Of a DNA stretch of 64,000 nt, positions 43,408-51,422 are shown one piece after another; the stretch's first letter is position 1, and the number at the start of each line of letters is the position of its first letter. The DNA comes from Luteolibacter luteus (lineage in GTDB: Bacteria; Verrucomicrobiota; Verrucomicrobiia; Verrucomicrobiales; Akkermansiaceae). The notes below the pieces were generated by a model. That model saw only the letters and a program-made list of their open reading frames with translations. It had not been told where the DNA came from and made no database searches. The translations under genes were made by a program, and so were the position numbers. Location of the stretch: the NCBI RefSeq assembly GCF_012913485.1, contig NZ_CP051774.1:3348001-3412000 (forward strand), written 5' to 3'.

Positions 43408-44196
43408 ATGTCCGACAAGCTCGCCCAGATCATCGCCACCAAGCATCAGGAAGTCGAAGCCCTGATGGCCCGTGCCGGGCATATCCGCGCCGCAGCCTTG
43501 CAGCGGAACGAGTTCCGCGGCTTTCGTGCGGCGCTGGATCGCGGTCCGGACCGCGTGGGAGTGATTGCGGAAGTGAAGAAGGCCTCGCCTTCCGTCGGCT
43601 TGATCGATCCGAACTTCGACCCCATCCGCCAGGCGAAGCGCTATCTGGATGGCGGCGCATCCTGCCTCTCGATCCTGACGGACGAGCAGTACTTCCAAGG
43701 TTCGCTGAGCTACCTGAGCAAGATTTCCGAATTCTCCGATGCGCCGCTACTGCGGAAGGACTTCACGATTCACCCGGTGCAGATCCACGAGGCGATCGTG
43801 GCCGGTGCCGATGCGATCCTGCTGATCGTGGCCGCGCTGGATGACGACAATCTGAAGCGCCTCTACAACGAGGCGAAGGACTTCCAACTCGATGTGCTGG
43901 TGGAAGTCCACGACCTGCCGGAGATGGAGCGCGCGATCGAACTCGGCGCGGACCTGATCGGCATCAACAACCGCAACCTGAAGACCTTCGAGATCGACCT
44001 TGCGGTCACCGAGGAGCTGGCGGATGAAGTTTCGGATGATGTGATCCTCGTTTCCGAGTCCGGCCTGCGCAGCGTGGAAGATGTGCAGCGTGCCCTCGAT
44101 GCCGGCGCGAACGCCGTGCTGATTGGCGAGTCCTTGATGCGGGCGCATAACCCGGCCGAGGAGATCGAGGCGTATCTGGAGTTGAGGGCGGTCTAA
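43408..44196 (+). CDS. trpC: Indole-3-glycerol phosphate synthase
   Basis: 262 residues from the ATG at 43408; the frame is open earlier but the extra part is Pro/Arg-rich noise. (beta/alpha)8 barrel motifs: GVIAEVKKASPSVGLI (catalytic Glu and Lys), YLDGGASCLSILTDEQYFQG, PLLRKDFTIHPVQI, GADAILLIVAAL, LVEVHD, IGINNRNLKTFEID and VLIGESLMR. It closes the indole ring in tryptophan synthesis from CdRP. No other trp gene is next to it. The next gene, a secreted paralog, starts 48 bases later but is unrelated in function. Confidence 0.95.
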   Translation: MSDKLAQIIATKHQEVEALMARAGHIRAAALQRNEFRGFRAALDRGPDRVGVIAEVKKASPSVGLIDPNFDPIRQAKRYLDGGASCLSILTDEQYFQGSLSYLSKISEFSDAPLLRKDFTIHPVQIHEAIVAGADAILLIVAALDDDNLKRLYNEAKDFQLDVLVEVHDLPEMERAIELGADLIGINNRNLKTFEIDLAVTEELADEVSDDVILVSESGLRSVEDVQRALDAGANAVLIGESLMRAHNPAEEIEAYLELRAV

Positions 44197-44244
44197 AGAC
44201 GGCTGCTTGCAGTCCCCGGAGGAAAGACACAGCATGCGGAAGCC

Positions 44245-45681
44245 ATGGTCAGGCTTCTCTTGTTGGCATTGTTGATTTTCGCCGGCGGCGTTCGCGCGGC
44301 CTCGACGGCGGCATGGAAGGTGTCGTTGGAGACGCTGGCCCCGGATCACAAGACCAACGAAAAGATCCGCAAGCTGGAGAAGCCGCCTGGCGAGTCGGCG
44401 TTCTTCCAGCCGGGCGATGAGCTGTGGGATGTTTCGAGCGTTCTGGAGGACGAGAGCTTGATCCCGTATGGCTACATCGAGGCGTCCTATGAAGAGGAAG
44501 AGAAGCCCCGCGGGCCTTGGAAAGGGGAGTGGGCGGTGTGGAATGCGCGTTTGGGAAGCTTGGTGGCGAGGGGTAGCTATGCGGATCTCTTGAAGGCACA
44601 GCTCGCGTGGGACTTTGAGAAGGCTCCGGATTTCGTTCAGGCCAAGTCGTCAGCGAAACCGAATGTCTTCCGCATGCAACTCGATTGGCTGCGTCCTGGG
44701 GCAAAGGCTGCGTTCCAATCCATTTCGATGATTTGTGAAGGCGGCAAGATGACGAAGAAGACCGAGGGTGGCGTTTCCATCGAAGCCGATCCGAGCGTCG
44801 GATATTCCGAGCAAATGATCTTCACCAGGATCGCCGCAACTTGGGTCGTGGAAAAGGAATCTCAGGGCTTGGAGGTGACAACTTCGGGATACTTCGAGGA
44901 CGGCAAGAGGGCCTTCGTTGCGAGGCACGGAACCGGTGAGGATGGATGGGAGCTCTACCTCACGTGTCGGGAGCAAAGGGCTGACGGAACGCCGGCTGCC
45001 GAAGCCCGGCTACTGGAGAACAAATACAGTGGTCCAAGGCCCTGGCGAGGGGGAGATGGTCGTGTATTCGGAGAGTTCCGCATTCCTCTTCAAGGAGAGC
45101 GTTCGGTTGTTTGGAGCCCGATTCCTCCTGACTTAGGTTCGCGGCCGATGCCATTGTTGAAGCATGATCTCCAGGTGCCGGAAAATCTCCGGCGATGGAT
45201 CGAGGGGCCTTTGGTCGACTGTTCGACGCTGTTGAAAGGCGAAGGCATCAATGTGGAAGCTCCCGGATTCTTCGCGGGATACGATGTGCTGGCGCATCAG
45301 CTTGTCGTCGTTGGCGACGAGGCGACTCATGCCGCTATCAAAAGGTTGCTCGGGAAATTGGGAGGTCCTCCGGAGACAAATCTTCTCATCGAATTGTGTC
45401 CCGAGACAGGCAACACCGGGATCGTCGTGCGGGATGGAGAGAGGGGAGGGATTTGGGAACTCAGAGGGCAGGAAAGCGAGGCCATATTCGAGGTCGAGGC
45501 CACTCGGGGGACCGGCAGCGTAGCCTTGAGGCTGTTCACCAGGCTCATGGCCGATGGTGCGGACAAAGGAGAGTTGACCATAGGGATGGACCTCATACCG
45601 CGCCGTTGGCAGAAGATGATGGAGGCAAGTTCCGGCGAAGCGGTCGAGGTGCTGATCCGGGTGGGAGATGCTCCGCCCTAA
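44245..45681 (+). CDS. Secreted protein of a tandem paralog triplet (copy 1)
   Basis: 478 residues. Signal peptide LLLLALLIFAGGVRAAS. The N-terminal domain has the triplet signature: AAWKVSLETL, KIRKLEKPPGESAFFQPGDELWDVSSV (conserved core PPGESAFF plus GDELWD) and EWAVWNARLGSLVARGSY. A middle region and a beta-rich C-terminal part follow, the latter with STLLKGEGINVEAPGFFAGYDV and a strand-helix unit HQLVVVGDEATHAAIKRLLG like those of secretin N-domains. No family was recognised. Copies 2 and 3 follow at 43 and 24 bases on the same strand, so one operon is likely. Confidence 0.75.
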   Translation: MVRLLLLALLIFAGGVRAASTAAWKVSLETLAPDHKTNEKIRKLEKPPGESAFFQPGDELWDVSSVLEDESLIPYGYIEASYEEEEKPRGPWKGEWAVWNARLGSLVARGSYADLLKAQLAWDFEKAPDFVQAKSSAKPNVFRMQLDWLRPGAKAAFQSISMICEGGKMTKKTEGGVSIEADPSVGYSEQMIFTRIAATWVVEKESQGLEVTTSGYFEDGKRAFVARHGTGEDGWELYLTCREQRADGTPAAEARLLENKYSGPRPWRGGDGRVFGEFRIPLQGERSVVWSPIPPDLGSRPMPLLKHDLQVPENLRRWIEGPLVDCSTLLKGEGINVEAPGFFAGYDVLAHQLVVVGDEATHAAIKRLLGKLGGPPETNLLIELCPETGNTGIVVRDGERGGIWELRGQESEAIFEVEATRGTGSVALRLFTRLMADGADKGELTIGMDLIPRRWQKMMEASSGEAVEVLIRVGDAPP

Positions 45682-45724
45682 GCGCTCTTGAAAGGAGATA
45701 GGAATCCAACCACTGATCGACTCC

Positions 45725-47143
45725 ATGAATCGAACACTTCCCCTGCTAGCTTGGCTTCTTGCGATGCTGTCTGCGCAAGGCATGACCGCGGCGTGGAAGG
45801 TGCCACTGGAGGGCTTTGTCGAGAACTTGGAAGCGGATGACCGGGTGAAGAAGCTCGGGACAGCGCCGGGTAATTCGGCGTTCTTTCAGGAGGGAGACGA
45901 GCTGTGGGACGTCTCCGCTGTCTTGAAATGGGAAAGGAGGATTGGAGAGCCGGGCGACGATCCATTTGCCGGAGGTTCGCAACGTGTGGCGGCTTTCAAG
46001 TGGACAGGAGATTGGCTTGTCTGGAATGCCCGCTCCCAGCTGGTCGTTGCCAGTGGTTCATGGATGGATTTGAGAGATGCGGAGCAGGCACTTGGCTATT
46101 GGAGCCTGCCCATCTTGATCCGTTCCAAGTTTGAGATTCTTGGAGGAGAAGAGGACAAGTTGAAACGTTCGCTATCCTTGGTATTGAGAAGCGGGGAACG
46201 CGCTCAGGCCCGTTGGGAAGGAGGAAGCCTGGACTTGGAGGGGATCGCGGGTTCGACCGATGCGATTGATCTTCGCTGGACCTATGACTGGCCGACGGGA
46301 GAAGAAGGCCAGACATGGAGCGTGGTAAGCGCGACGACCTTGAAGGAGGGCGAACGGACCTTGCTCGCAGCGCAAGGGCAGGACGAGAGAAGATGGCAGC
46401 TTTTCACAACCGTTACCATAGAAGTGATCGATGGAACTCTCCGCTCGCAAGTGAGGTTGATCGAGGAGTCGGGAAGGATCGTCTCCTGGCAGCCTGAAGT
46501 GAGAAACTTCGAGCCTTTTTTGCGGCCTTTGCCGGGCGGCTTGGTTCTGGGAGTTTTCGAGGTGTTCCCCGACTTTGCCGAGAGGCTTGATCCGGAGTTC
46601 GGGAAGAAAGCAGCCCTTGCCGAGTCTCCGCCACAAGCGAAGGACTGGGTTCGGGGGCTTCGCGTGGATGCGCGGCCCCTTTTGGCAGGTCAAGGGATCA
46701 AGATCGAAGGTGAAGGTAGCTTTGCCACCTTTGATGCACGCGGATACCTGGTGGTGATTGCCGATGCAAAAGCTCTCGATCTGGTCACTCAGATGACGAC
46801 TCCTCTTTGGGATCCTCCTCCTCCGTCGATCCGGATTGGAGCGAATGCCGAGGCCGGAGGATGGCTGTTAACGACTCGTTCCGGCGAGAAGGCGGAGATC
46901 AAGCGCAGCCGCATGGGTGCAACGGAGGCCTTGTTTGTCATTGAGCCTATCCTTGGAGGCCAGGAGCATCTCATGGATGTGCGCTATACGATTGATGCGA
47001 TCAAAGGCACGAAGGTCTCGGGTCGTGTCGAGTCGCAAGCAACTCTTGAAGTCGGAAAGCCGAAGGCGGTTGCGTGCTTTTCTTCCGACGGCGAGGAGGC
47101 GACGAATCTGATCCTGACCGGGGAGATCGATGAAGGGTCTTGA
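45725..47143 (+). CDS. Secreted protein of a tandem paralog triplet (copy 2)
   Basis: 472 residues. Signal peptide LPLLAWLLAMLSAQGMTA. The shared parts are AAWKVPLEGF, RVKKLGTAPGNSAFFQEGDELWDVSAV, GDWLVWNARSQLVVASGSW, WQLFTTVTIEVIDGTLRSQ and RPLLAGQGIKIEGEGSFATFDARGY. Together with copies 1 and 3 it defines a family about 450-480 residues long with a single-domain core GDELWD and a repeated order of strands. There are no Cys pairs and no catalytic motif I can name. It is intact, with codon use like its neighbours. Confidence 0.75.
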   Translation: MNRTLPLLAWLLAMLSAQGMTAAWKVPLEGFVENLEADDRVKKLGTAPGNSAFFQEGDELWDVSAVLKWERRIGEPGDDPFAGGSQRVAAFKWTGDWLVWNARSQLVVASGSWMDLRDAEQALGYWSLPILIRSKFEILGGEEDKLKRSLSLVLRSGERAQARWEGGSLDLEGIAGSTDAIDLRWTYDWPTGEEGQTWSVVSATTLKEGERTLLAAQGQDERRWQLFTTVTIEVIDGTLRSQVRLIEESGRIVSWQPEVRNFEPFLRPLPGGLVLGVFEVFPDFAERLDPEFGKKAALAESPPQAKDWVRGLRVDARPLLAGQGIKIEGEGSFATFDARGYLVVIADAKALDLVTQMTTPLWDPPPPSIRIGANAEAGGWLLTTRSGEKAEIKRSRMGATEALFVIEPILGGQEHLMDVRYTIDAIKGTKVSGRVESQATLEVGKPKAVACFSSDGEEATNLILTGEIDEGS

Positions 47144-47167
47144 AGGAGGGGCGATTCATAAGATGTC

Positions 47168-48529
47168 ATGTTCAGAATCCTTCTTCTCATCTTGGTTCCC
47201 TTCTTGGGGATCGCCAATGCGCTTACAGTCGGCTGGAAGGTTCCGATTGAGCAGTTCAATCCGGATTTGACCACGAACGGCAGGGTTCGGAAATTGGACA
47301 GGCCTCCAGGCGAATCGGCTTTCTTCAAGGCGGGCGACGAACTCTGGGAGATTTCCAAGGCCGTGGAGTGGAGAGGTGAGCCTAGGACAAACCAAGATCC
47401 GTTTGAGGAGTCCGACGCCATATGGCAGGGGGATTGGATCGTTTGGAATGCGAGTTCGCGCATGATCGTTGCGCGGGGCACATTCGTGGAATTGAAGGAG
47501 GCTGAGAAATCCTTGGGGTTTGAAGAAGGTCTCTCGGTGATGAAGATGCGCTTTGAACTCTCCGGCGGAGCGGCAGGGGGAGATGAGCGTCGTGTGCTGT
47601 CGTTGTCATCGTCGAACGGAAAGAAAGCGAAGGCCGAGAGCCATGGCTTTCAGGTTAGTGCCGAGCCATACGCCGGGCAAAGCGCCTCCACCGATCTGAT
47701 TTGGAGCGCGTCTTGGCCCGCGGGTGAGGAGGATTCATCGTGGAAGGCCGAGGCAACCGTGGTCCTGAAGGACGGGCAGGAGTTTCTCTTGGCTCGCGGT
47801 GGGGAAGGTCAGGGGGCGTGGAAGCTCACGGGAAGCGTCGTCCGGCAAACCATCGACGGGATCCGTTCTTCGGAAAGCCGTTGGGTGGAGTTGCCGAAGC
47901 AGCAGGTGATGCCGTGGCCTCCCGGTCATGAGGAGTTCGCTCCGGTTCGTCGTCCATTGGGCGAGAGCCTGCAGATTGGAGTCTACAGCGGGGCAGCGGA
48001 TTTCCTTTATCAGGAGGATCCGGTTCTTGTGGAGCCGCCAGCAGCCCTTGCCGAGTGGGTGACGGGACCTGTGATCGACGCGCGGGAATCATTGGAGATC
48101 CTTGGCTTCTTATTCCTGCGCGAAGGCTTTTTCGCAGGCTTCGACGTCAAGTCGGGACGGCTGCTGACAATCGCAGATGCTCAGCAACAGGAGATGCTGC
48201 AGGACGACTTTGTGGATAGCCCCAGGGCACCATTCCGGCTTTGGGCGGAAACGAATCTGGAGGCTGGAGGGATTACGTGCCGGTCAGGCCAGAAGGCTTC
48301 GCTGTTCCGAAGCCGGAAAGGCGAGATCCAGCAGCTCTTCGAGATCGAGGCCACCGAGGGAGACGACAGGATCGTTGATGTGCGATACGCGATCCAGATT
48401 GCTCCCGATGAAAAAGCCACGGGTGGCATGTCCCTGATCAAGGAAAAGCCACAAGCCCTCGCGAAGTTCTTGAGAAGCGGGAAGGAAACTGATTTCACGC
48501 TGACCATCCGGGATCACTGGGGACGGTAG
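47168..48529 (+). CDS. Secreted protein of a tandem paralog triplet (copy 3)
   Basis: 453 residues. Signal peptide ILLLILVPFLGIANAL. The shared parts are VGWKVPIEQF, RVRKLDRPPGESAFFKAGDELWEISKAV, GDWIVWNASSRMIVARGTF, DLIWSASWPAGEEDSSWKAE and DARESLEILGFLFLREGFFAGF. It is slightly shorter than copies 1 and 2. The GHL10 hydrolase gene follows 68 bases later on the same strand. The protein is probably periplasmic or on the surface; its function is unknown. Confidence 0.75.
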   Translation: MFRILLLILVPFLGIANALTVGWKVPIEQFNPDLTTNGRVRKLDRPPGESAFFKAGDELWEISKAVEWRGEPRTNQDPFEESDAIWQGDWIVWNASSRMIVARGTFVELKEAEKSLGFEEGLSVMKMRFELSGGAAGGDERRVLSLSSSNGKKAKAESHGFQVSAEPYAGQSASTDLIWSASWPAGEEDSSWKAEATVVLKDGQEFLLARGGEGQGAWKLTGSVVRQTIDGIRSSESRWVELPKQQVMPWPPGHEEFAPVRRPLGESLQIGVYSGAADFLYQEDPVLVEPPAALAEWVTGPVIDARESLEILGFLFLREGFFAGFDVKSGRLLTIADAQQQEMLQDDFVDSPRAPFRLWAETNLEAGGITCRSGQKASLFRSRKGEIQQLFEIEATEGDDRIVDVRYAIQIAPDEKATGGMSLIKEKPQALAKFLRSGKETDFTLTIRDHWGR

Positions 48530-48597
48530 CATGGTCCAGCCATGCCGTTAGGCATCCCCGCTTGCATGGGCTGGATATTCAAGGCATCTAAGGGGCC

Positions 48598-50022
48598 ATG
48601 CTTGCCCGGATCATCGCCTTGACCAGCTTGCTTGCCGGCCTTGCGGCGGCGCAATCGTATCGTCCATCAGGAGAGAAGCCGCCGATGCCTGCCCGGGAAT
48701 TCCGCGGGGCATGGGCGGCGGTGGTTCATAATATCGACTGGCCCAGCAAGAAGGGGATGTCCCCCGCCGCGCAGCAGGCGGAGATGCGGGCGATCCTCGA
48801 CAAGATGGCGTCTCTGAACATGAACGCGCTGATCTTCCAGGTGCGGCCGCATTGCGATGCGGTCTACGCGTCCTCCCGGGAGCCGTGGAGCCCGTGGTTG
48901 ACCGGGACGATGGGCAAGTCGCCGGGCTACGATCCGCTCGACTATTGTATCAAGCAGGCCCACGCGCGGGGGATCGAGGTGCATGCGTGGTTCAATCCCT
49001 TCCGCGCGCTCTCGAATGTGAACCAAGGCACCTGCGCGAGCCACGTTTGCCAGGCCTCGCCGCACGTGACGAAGCGCTATGGCTCGCTGGTGTGGTGCGA
49101 TCCGGCGCAGACCGAAACACGGGCGCGGGCCTTCGGCGCGATCTTGGACGTGGTGAACCGCTACGATGTGGATGGGGTTCACCTCGACGACTACTTTTAT
49201 CCCTACCCCGAGGGCGGGCGGCAGTTCCCGGACGGCCGTTCCCCGGCGACGCGGCGGAAGATCGTGGATGACTTCGTGCAGAAGCTCTATTCCGACGTGA
49301 AGGGCGCGAAGCCATGGGTGCGCGTGGGCATCTCGCCCTTCGGCATCTGGCGGCCCGGTGTGCCGGGTGGCATCGAGGCGGGGATCGACTCCTACGAGCA
49401 GCTCGGTTGCGATGCGCGGAAGTGGCTGTCGAATGGCTGGGTGGATTACCTCGCCCCGCAGCTTTACTGGCGGGACCAGCCGCGGAAGCAGAGCTTCTCC
49501 GCGCTGCTCGGCTGGTGGCGCCAGCAGGGAAGTCGCCCGGTGTGGCCGGGGATCGCGGTTTCCCGCGTGGGCAGCTCGGAAGATCCGGGCCGTCCGGCTT
49601 CGGAGATCACCAAGCAGGTCGAGCTTTCCCGGAGCATCGGGAAGAATTGGGCGGGTCACCTCCAATGGAGCGTGAAGGGCCTGATGCAGAACCGCGGCGG
49701 GATCTCCAATATGTTGGCGAAGAACCAGTACGCGCAGCCGGCGCTGGTCCCGCCGATGCCATGGATCAGCCAGAAGCCTCCGGGTCGTCCTGCTGCCAAT
49801 GCGCAGGGCACCGGCTCGGGCGTGCGGGTGAATCTCCAGAGCGGAGATCGCTCGACGGCGAAATATGCGATCCAAGCGCGCTATGGAAACCAGTGGCGCA
49901 TGGCCAAGGTGGTGTCCGGCGGAACCAAGGCGACCGACATCAGCGGGCAGCCGGATGCGGTGGCGGTGAGTGCCGTGGACCGCTTCGGAAATACCAGCGC
50001 GCCGGTCGTGCTTTCGCGCTGA
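48598..50022 (+). CDS. Secreted GHL10-type glycoside hydrolase (DUF187)
   Basis: 474 residues. A signal peptide (IIALTSLLAGLAAAQS) is followed by the GHL10 TIM barrel: REFRGAWAAVVHNIDWPS, LNMNALIFQVRPHCDAVYAS, ARGIEVHAWFNPFRA, YDVDGVHLDDYFYPYP (putative catalytic acid pair), VRVGISPFGIWRPG and VDYLAPQLYWRD. A fibronectin-like C-terminal region follows after a Pro-rich linker. Family members act on peptidoglycan-related or other glycans. Its neighbours are the triplet and small membrane genes. Confidence 0.9.
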   Translation: MLARIIALTSLLAGLAAAQSYRPSGEKPPMPAREFRGAWAAVVHNIDWPSKKGMSPAAQQAEMRAILDKMASLNMNALIFQVRPHCDAVYASSREPWSPWLTGTMGKSPGYDPLDYCIKQAHARGIEVHAWFNPFRALSNVNQGTCASHVCQASPHVTKRYGSLVWCDPAQTETRARAFGAILDVVNRYDVDGVHLDDYFYPYPEGGRQFPDGRSPATRRKIVDDFVQKLYSDVKGAKPWVRVGISPFGIWRPGVPGGIEAGIDSYEQLGCDARKWLSNGWVDYLAPQLYWRDQPRKQSFSALLGWWRQQGSRPVWPGIAVSRVGSSEDPGRPASEITKQVELSRSIGKNWAGHLQWSVKGLMQNRGGISNMLAKNQYAQPALVPPMPWISQKPPGRPAANAQGTGSGVRVNLQSGDRSTAKYAIQARYGNQWRMAKVVSGGTKATDISGQPDAVAVSAVDRFGNTSAPVVLSR

Positions 50023-50226
50023 AGATGGGGGCCGTGGAACATGGATTCATGTGCTCCACGGCGATTCCACTTGCAGAGCGTCTACCAAGGTGCTGCAACG
50101 CCTCGCGCCCGGGCGCAAGGACCCGGGCAAGCCATTGAAAATACTTTACTTTTGCGAGATAATTGCGGCATATAGCGCGCGTCCCGCAATACACCTGCCG
50201 GCCATGGGCCGCACCCTTGCCTCCTG

Positions 50227-50436
50227 ATGAAAGTCCGATTTTTCGTAACGGGTTCTTCCGTGCTTTTGGCCATTTGGCTCCTTGCCACGTTTTTCAGTGA
50301 AGTCTCCGCGGACAATTACCCGCAATTCGGCAAAGGCTCGGTGCCTGTGTCGGCGAAGGTGAGTCCATCCGTGAAGCAGGAGAAGCCGGTGGCGGTCGTG
50401 GCGGAAAAAGAGCTCCCGCCGACGGCGATGGAGTGA
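50227..50436 (+). CDS. Small single-pass exported or membrane protein
   Basis: 69 residues. One hydrophobic segment (SSVLLAIWLLATFFSEVSA) near the start is a signal peptide or anchor. The rest is a Val/Lys/Pro-rich tail (PVSAKVSPSVKQEKPVAVVA). No family was recognised. The 205 bases before it hold no clear gene. Confidence 0.5.
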   Translation: MKVRFFVTGSSVLLAIWLLATFFSEVSADNYPQFGKGSVPVSAKVSPSVKQEKPVAVVAEKELPPTAME

Positions 50437-50499
50437 GGGCAAGGGCCGCAGGGAATTCGCGGCTGGATTTTTCCGGCTTGTCCGGGCAAATTGGCGGGC

Positions 50500-50742
50500 A
50501 TGGCTGACGAACCGATCGTCTGCGACAACAAGCCGATGGGCCTGCAAGTCGAGGCAGGCGTCCACTGGTGGTGCGCCTGCGGGCGAAGCGGTCATCCACC
50601 TTTCTGCGATGGCAGCCACAAGGGAACCGGATTGCAGCCGGTGAAGTTCGAGACGCTGGTGGAGACCACGGTATGGTGGTGCCAGTGCAAGCATAGCAAG
50701 AGCCCGCCGCTCTGCGATGGGACGCACAAGAGATTCCGGTGA
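50500..50742 (+). CDS. CDGSH iron-sulfur domain protein (two motifs)
   Basis: 80 residues from the ATG at 50500. Two CDGSH motifs are present: CACGRSGHPPFCDGSH and CQCKHSKSPPLCDGTH, each with the three Cys and one His that hold a 2Fe-2S cluster. The protein is soluble and small, as in bacterial double-CDGSH (mitoNEET-like) proteins, whose roles are electron or cluster transfer. The 250 bases after it, up to 50992, hold nothing convincing. Confidence 0.93.
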   Translation: MADEPIVCDNKPMGLQVEAGVHWWCACGRSGHPPFCDGSHKGTGLQPVKFETLVETTVWWCQCKHSKSPPLCDGTHKRFR

Positions 50743-50992
50743 TGATCACCACGGGCATCCATGCGGGAAGCGCGGGGGATTTCGGCCGGGCATTGCGCGG
50801 TCCCGGAAAGGAGTGGCTCTCGAAGAGACAGCTGAGGTTCTCCGCCCTGGTGGAGCGCAGGTGCAAGAGGCGGGGACTACTTGCGAGGTTCCGTATTTCT
50901 GCAGCGTGGCGGCGGGTGCGATCGAGATCCCGGCAGCCGGACAAGAGCCGCTGTCTGTGGCTCGGTGTGTGAACGTCCGACCAAGTCGATCT

Positions 50993-51397
50993 CTAGATCG
51001 GACGGTAGAATGGATTCCGGAGGATCTTTTCCTCGATCTCCAAGCGCCGGTCCTCGGCCCATTCGGGAGCTAGGGCTCTCCATCGTTCTTCCGGGAGCCG
51101 GGTATAGACCGGATGACCGTTCTCGATCAGGTCGCCGGGGAGCCTGAAGGATCGCGTTTTTCCTTCATGCCGCTCCGCAAACTGAAACTCTGCAGGATAG
51201 GAGGTGGCCCAGACTCCCCAGCCCTGCCGACGAAAGCGGATGACACCCCGGATGAAGAGGGTTGCGATAACGACCAGAAGCGTCCCGGCCAAGAGGGCGG
51301 GGAACTTCCAGAGCGGCCACCCGAAGAGTTCGGGTGACCATACGACTCCCGCGACGATCAGGACCCAGATCGAGAAGAGCTTACCGACGTAATTCAT
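50993..51397 (-). CDS. Small membrane protein of unknown function
   Basis: 134 residues. Two membrane helices (LFSIWVLIVAGVVW and FPALLAGTLLVVIATLFI) are followed by a charged cytoplasmic tail with VWATSYPAEFQFAERHEGKT and LPEERWRALAPEWAEDRR. No family was recognised. It lies 25 bases downstream of the phosphorylase-like gene on the same strand, so it may be transcribed with it. Confidence 0.7.
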   Translation of the reverse strand: MNYVGKLFSIWVLIVAGVVWSPELFGWPLWKFPALLAGTLLVVIATLFIRGVIRFRRQGWGVWATSYPAEFQFAERHEGKTRSFRLPGDLIENGHPVYTRLPEERWRALAPEWAEDRRLEIEEKILRNPFYRPI

Positions 51398-51422
51398 GGG
51401 ACGCCGGATATTTCAGGCGCGT

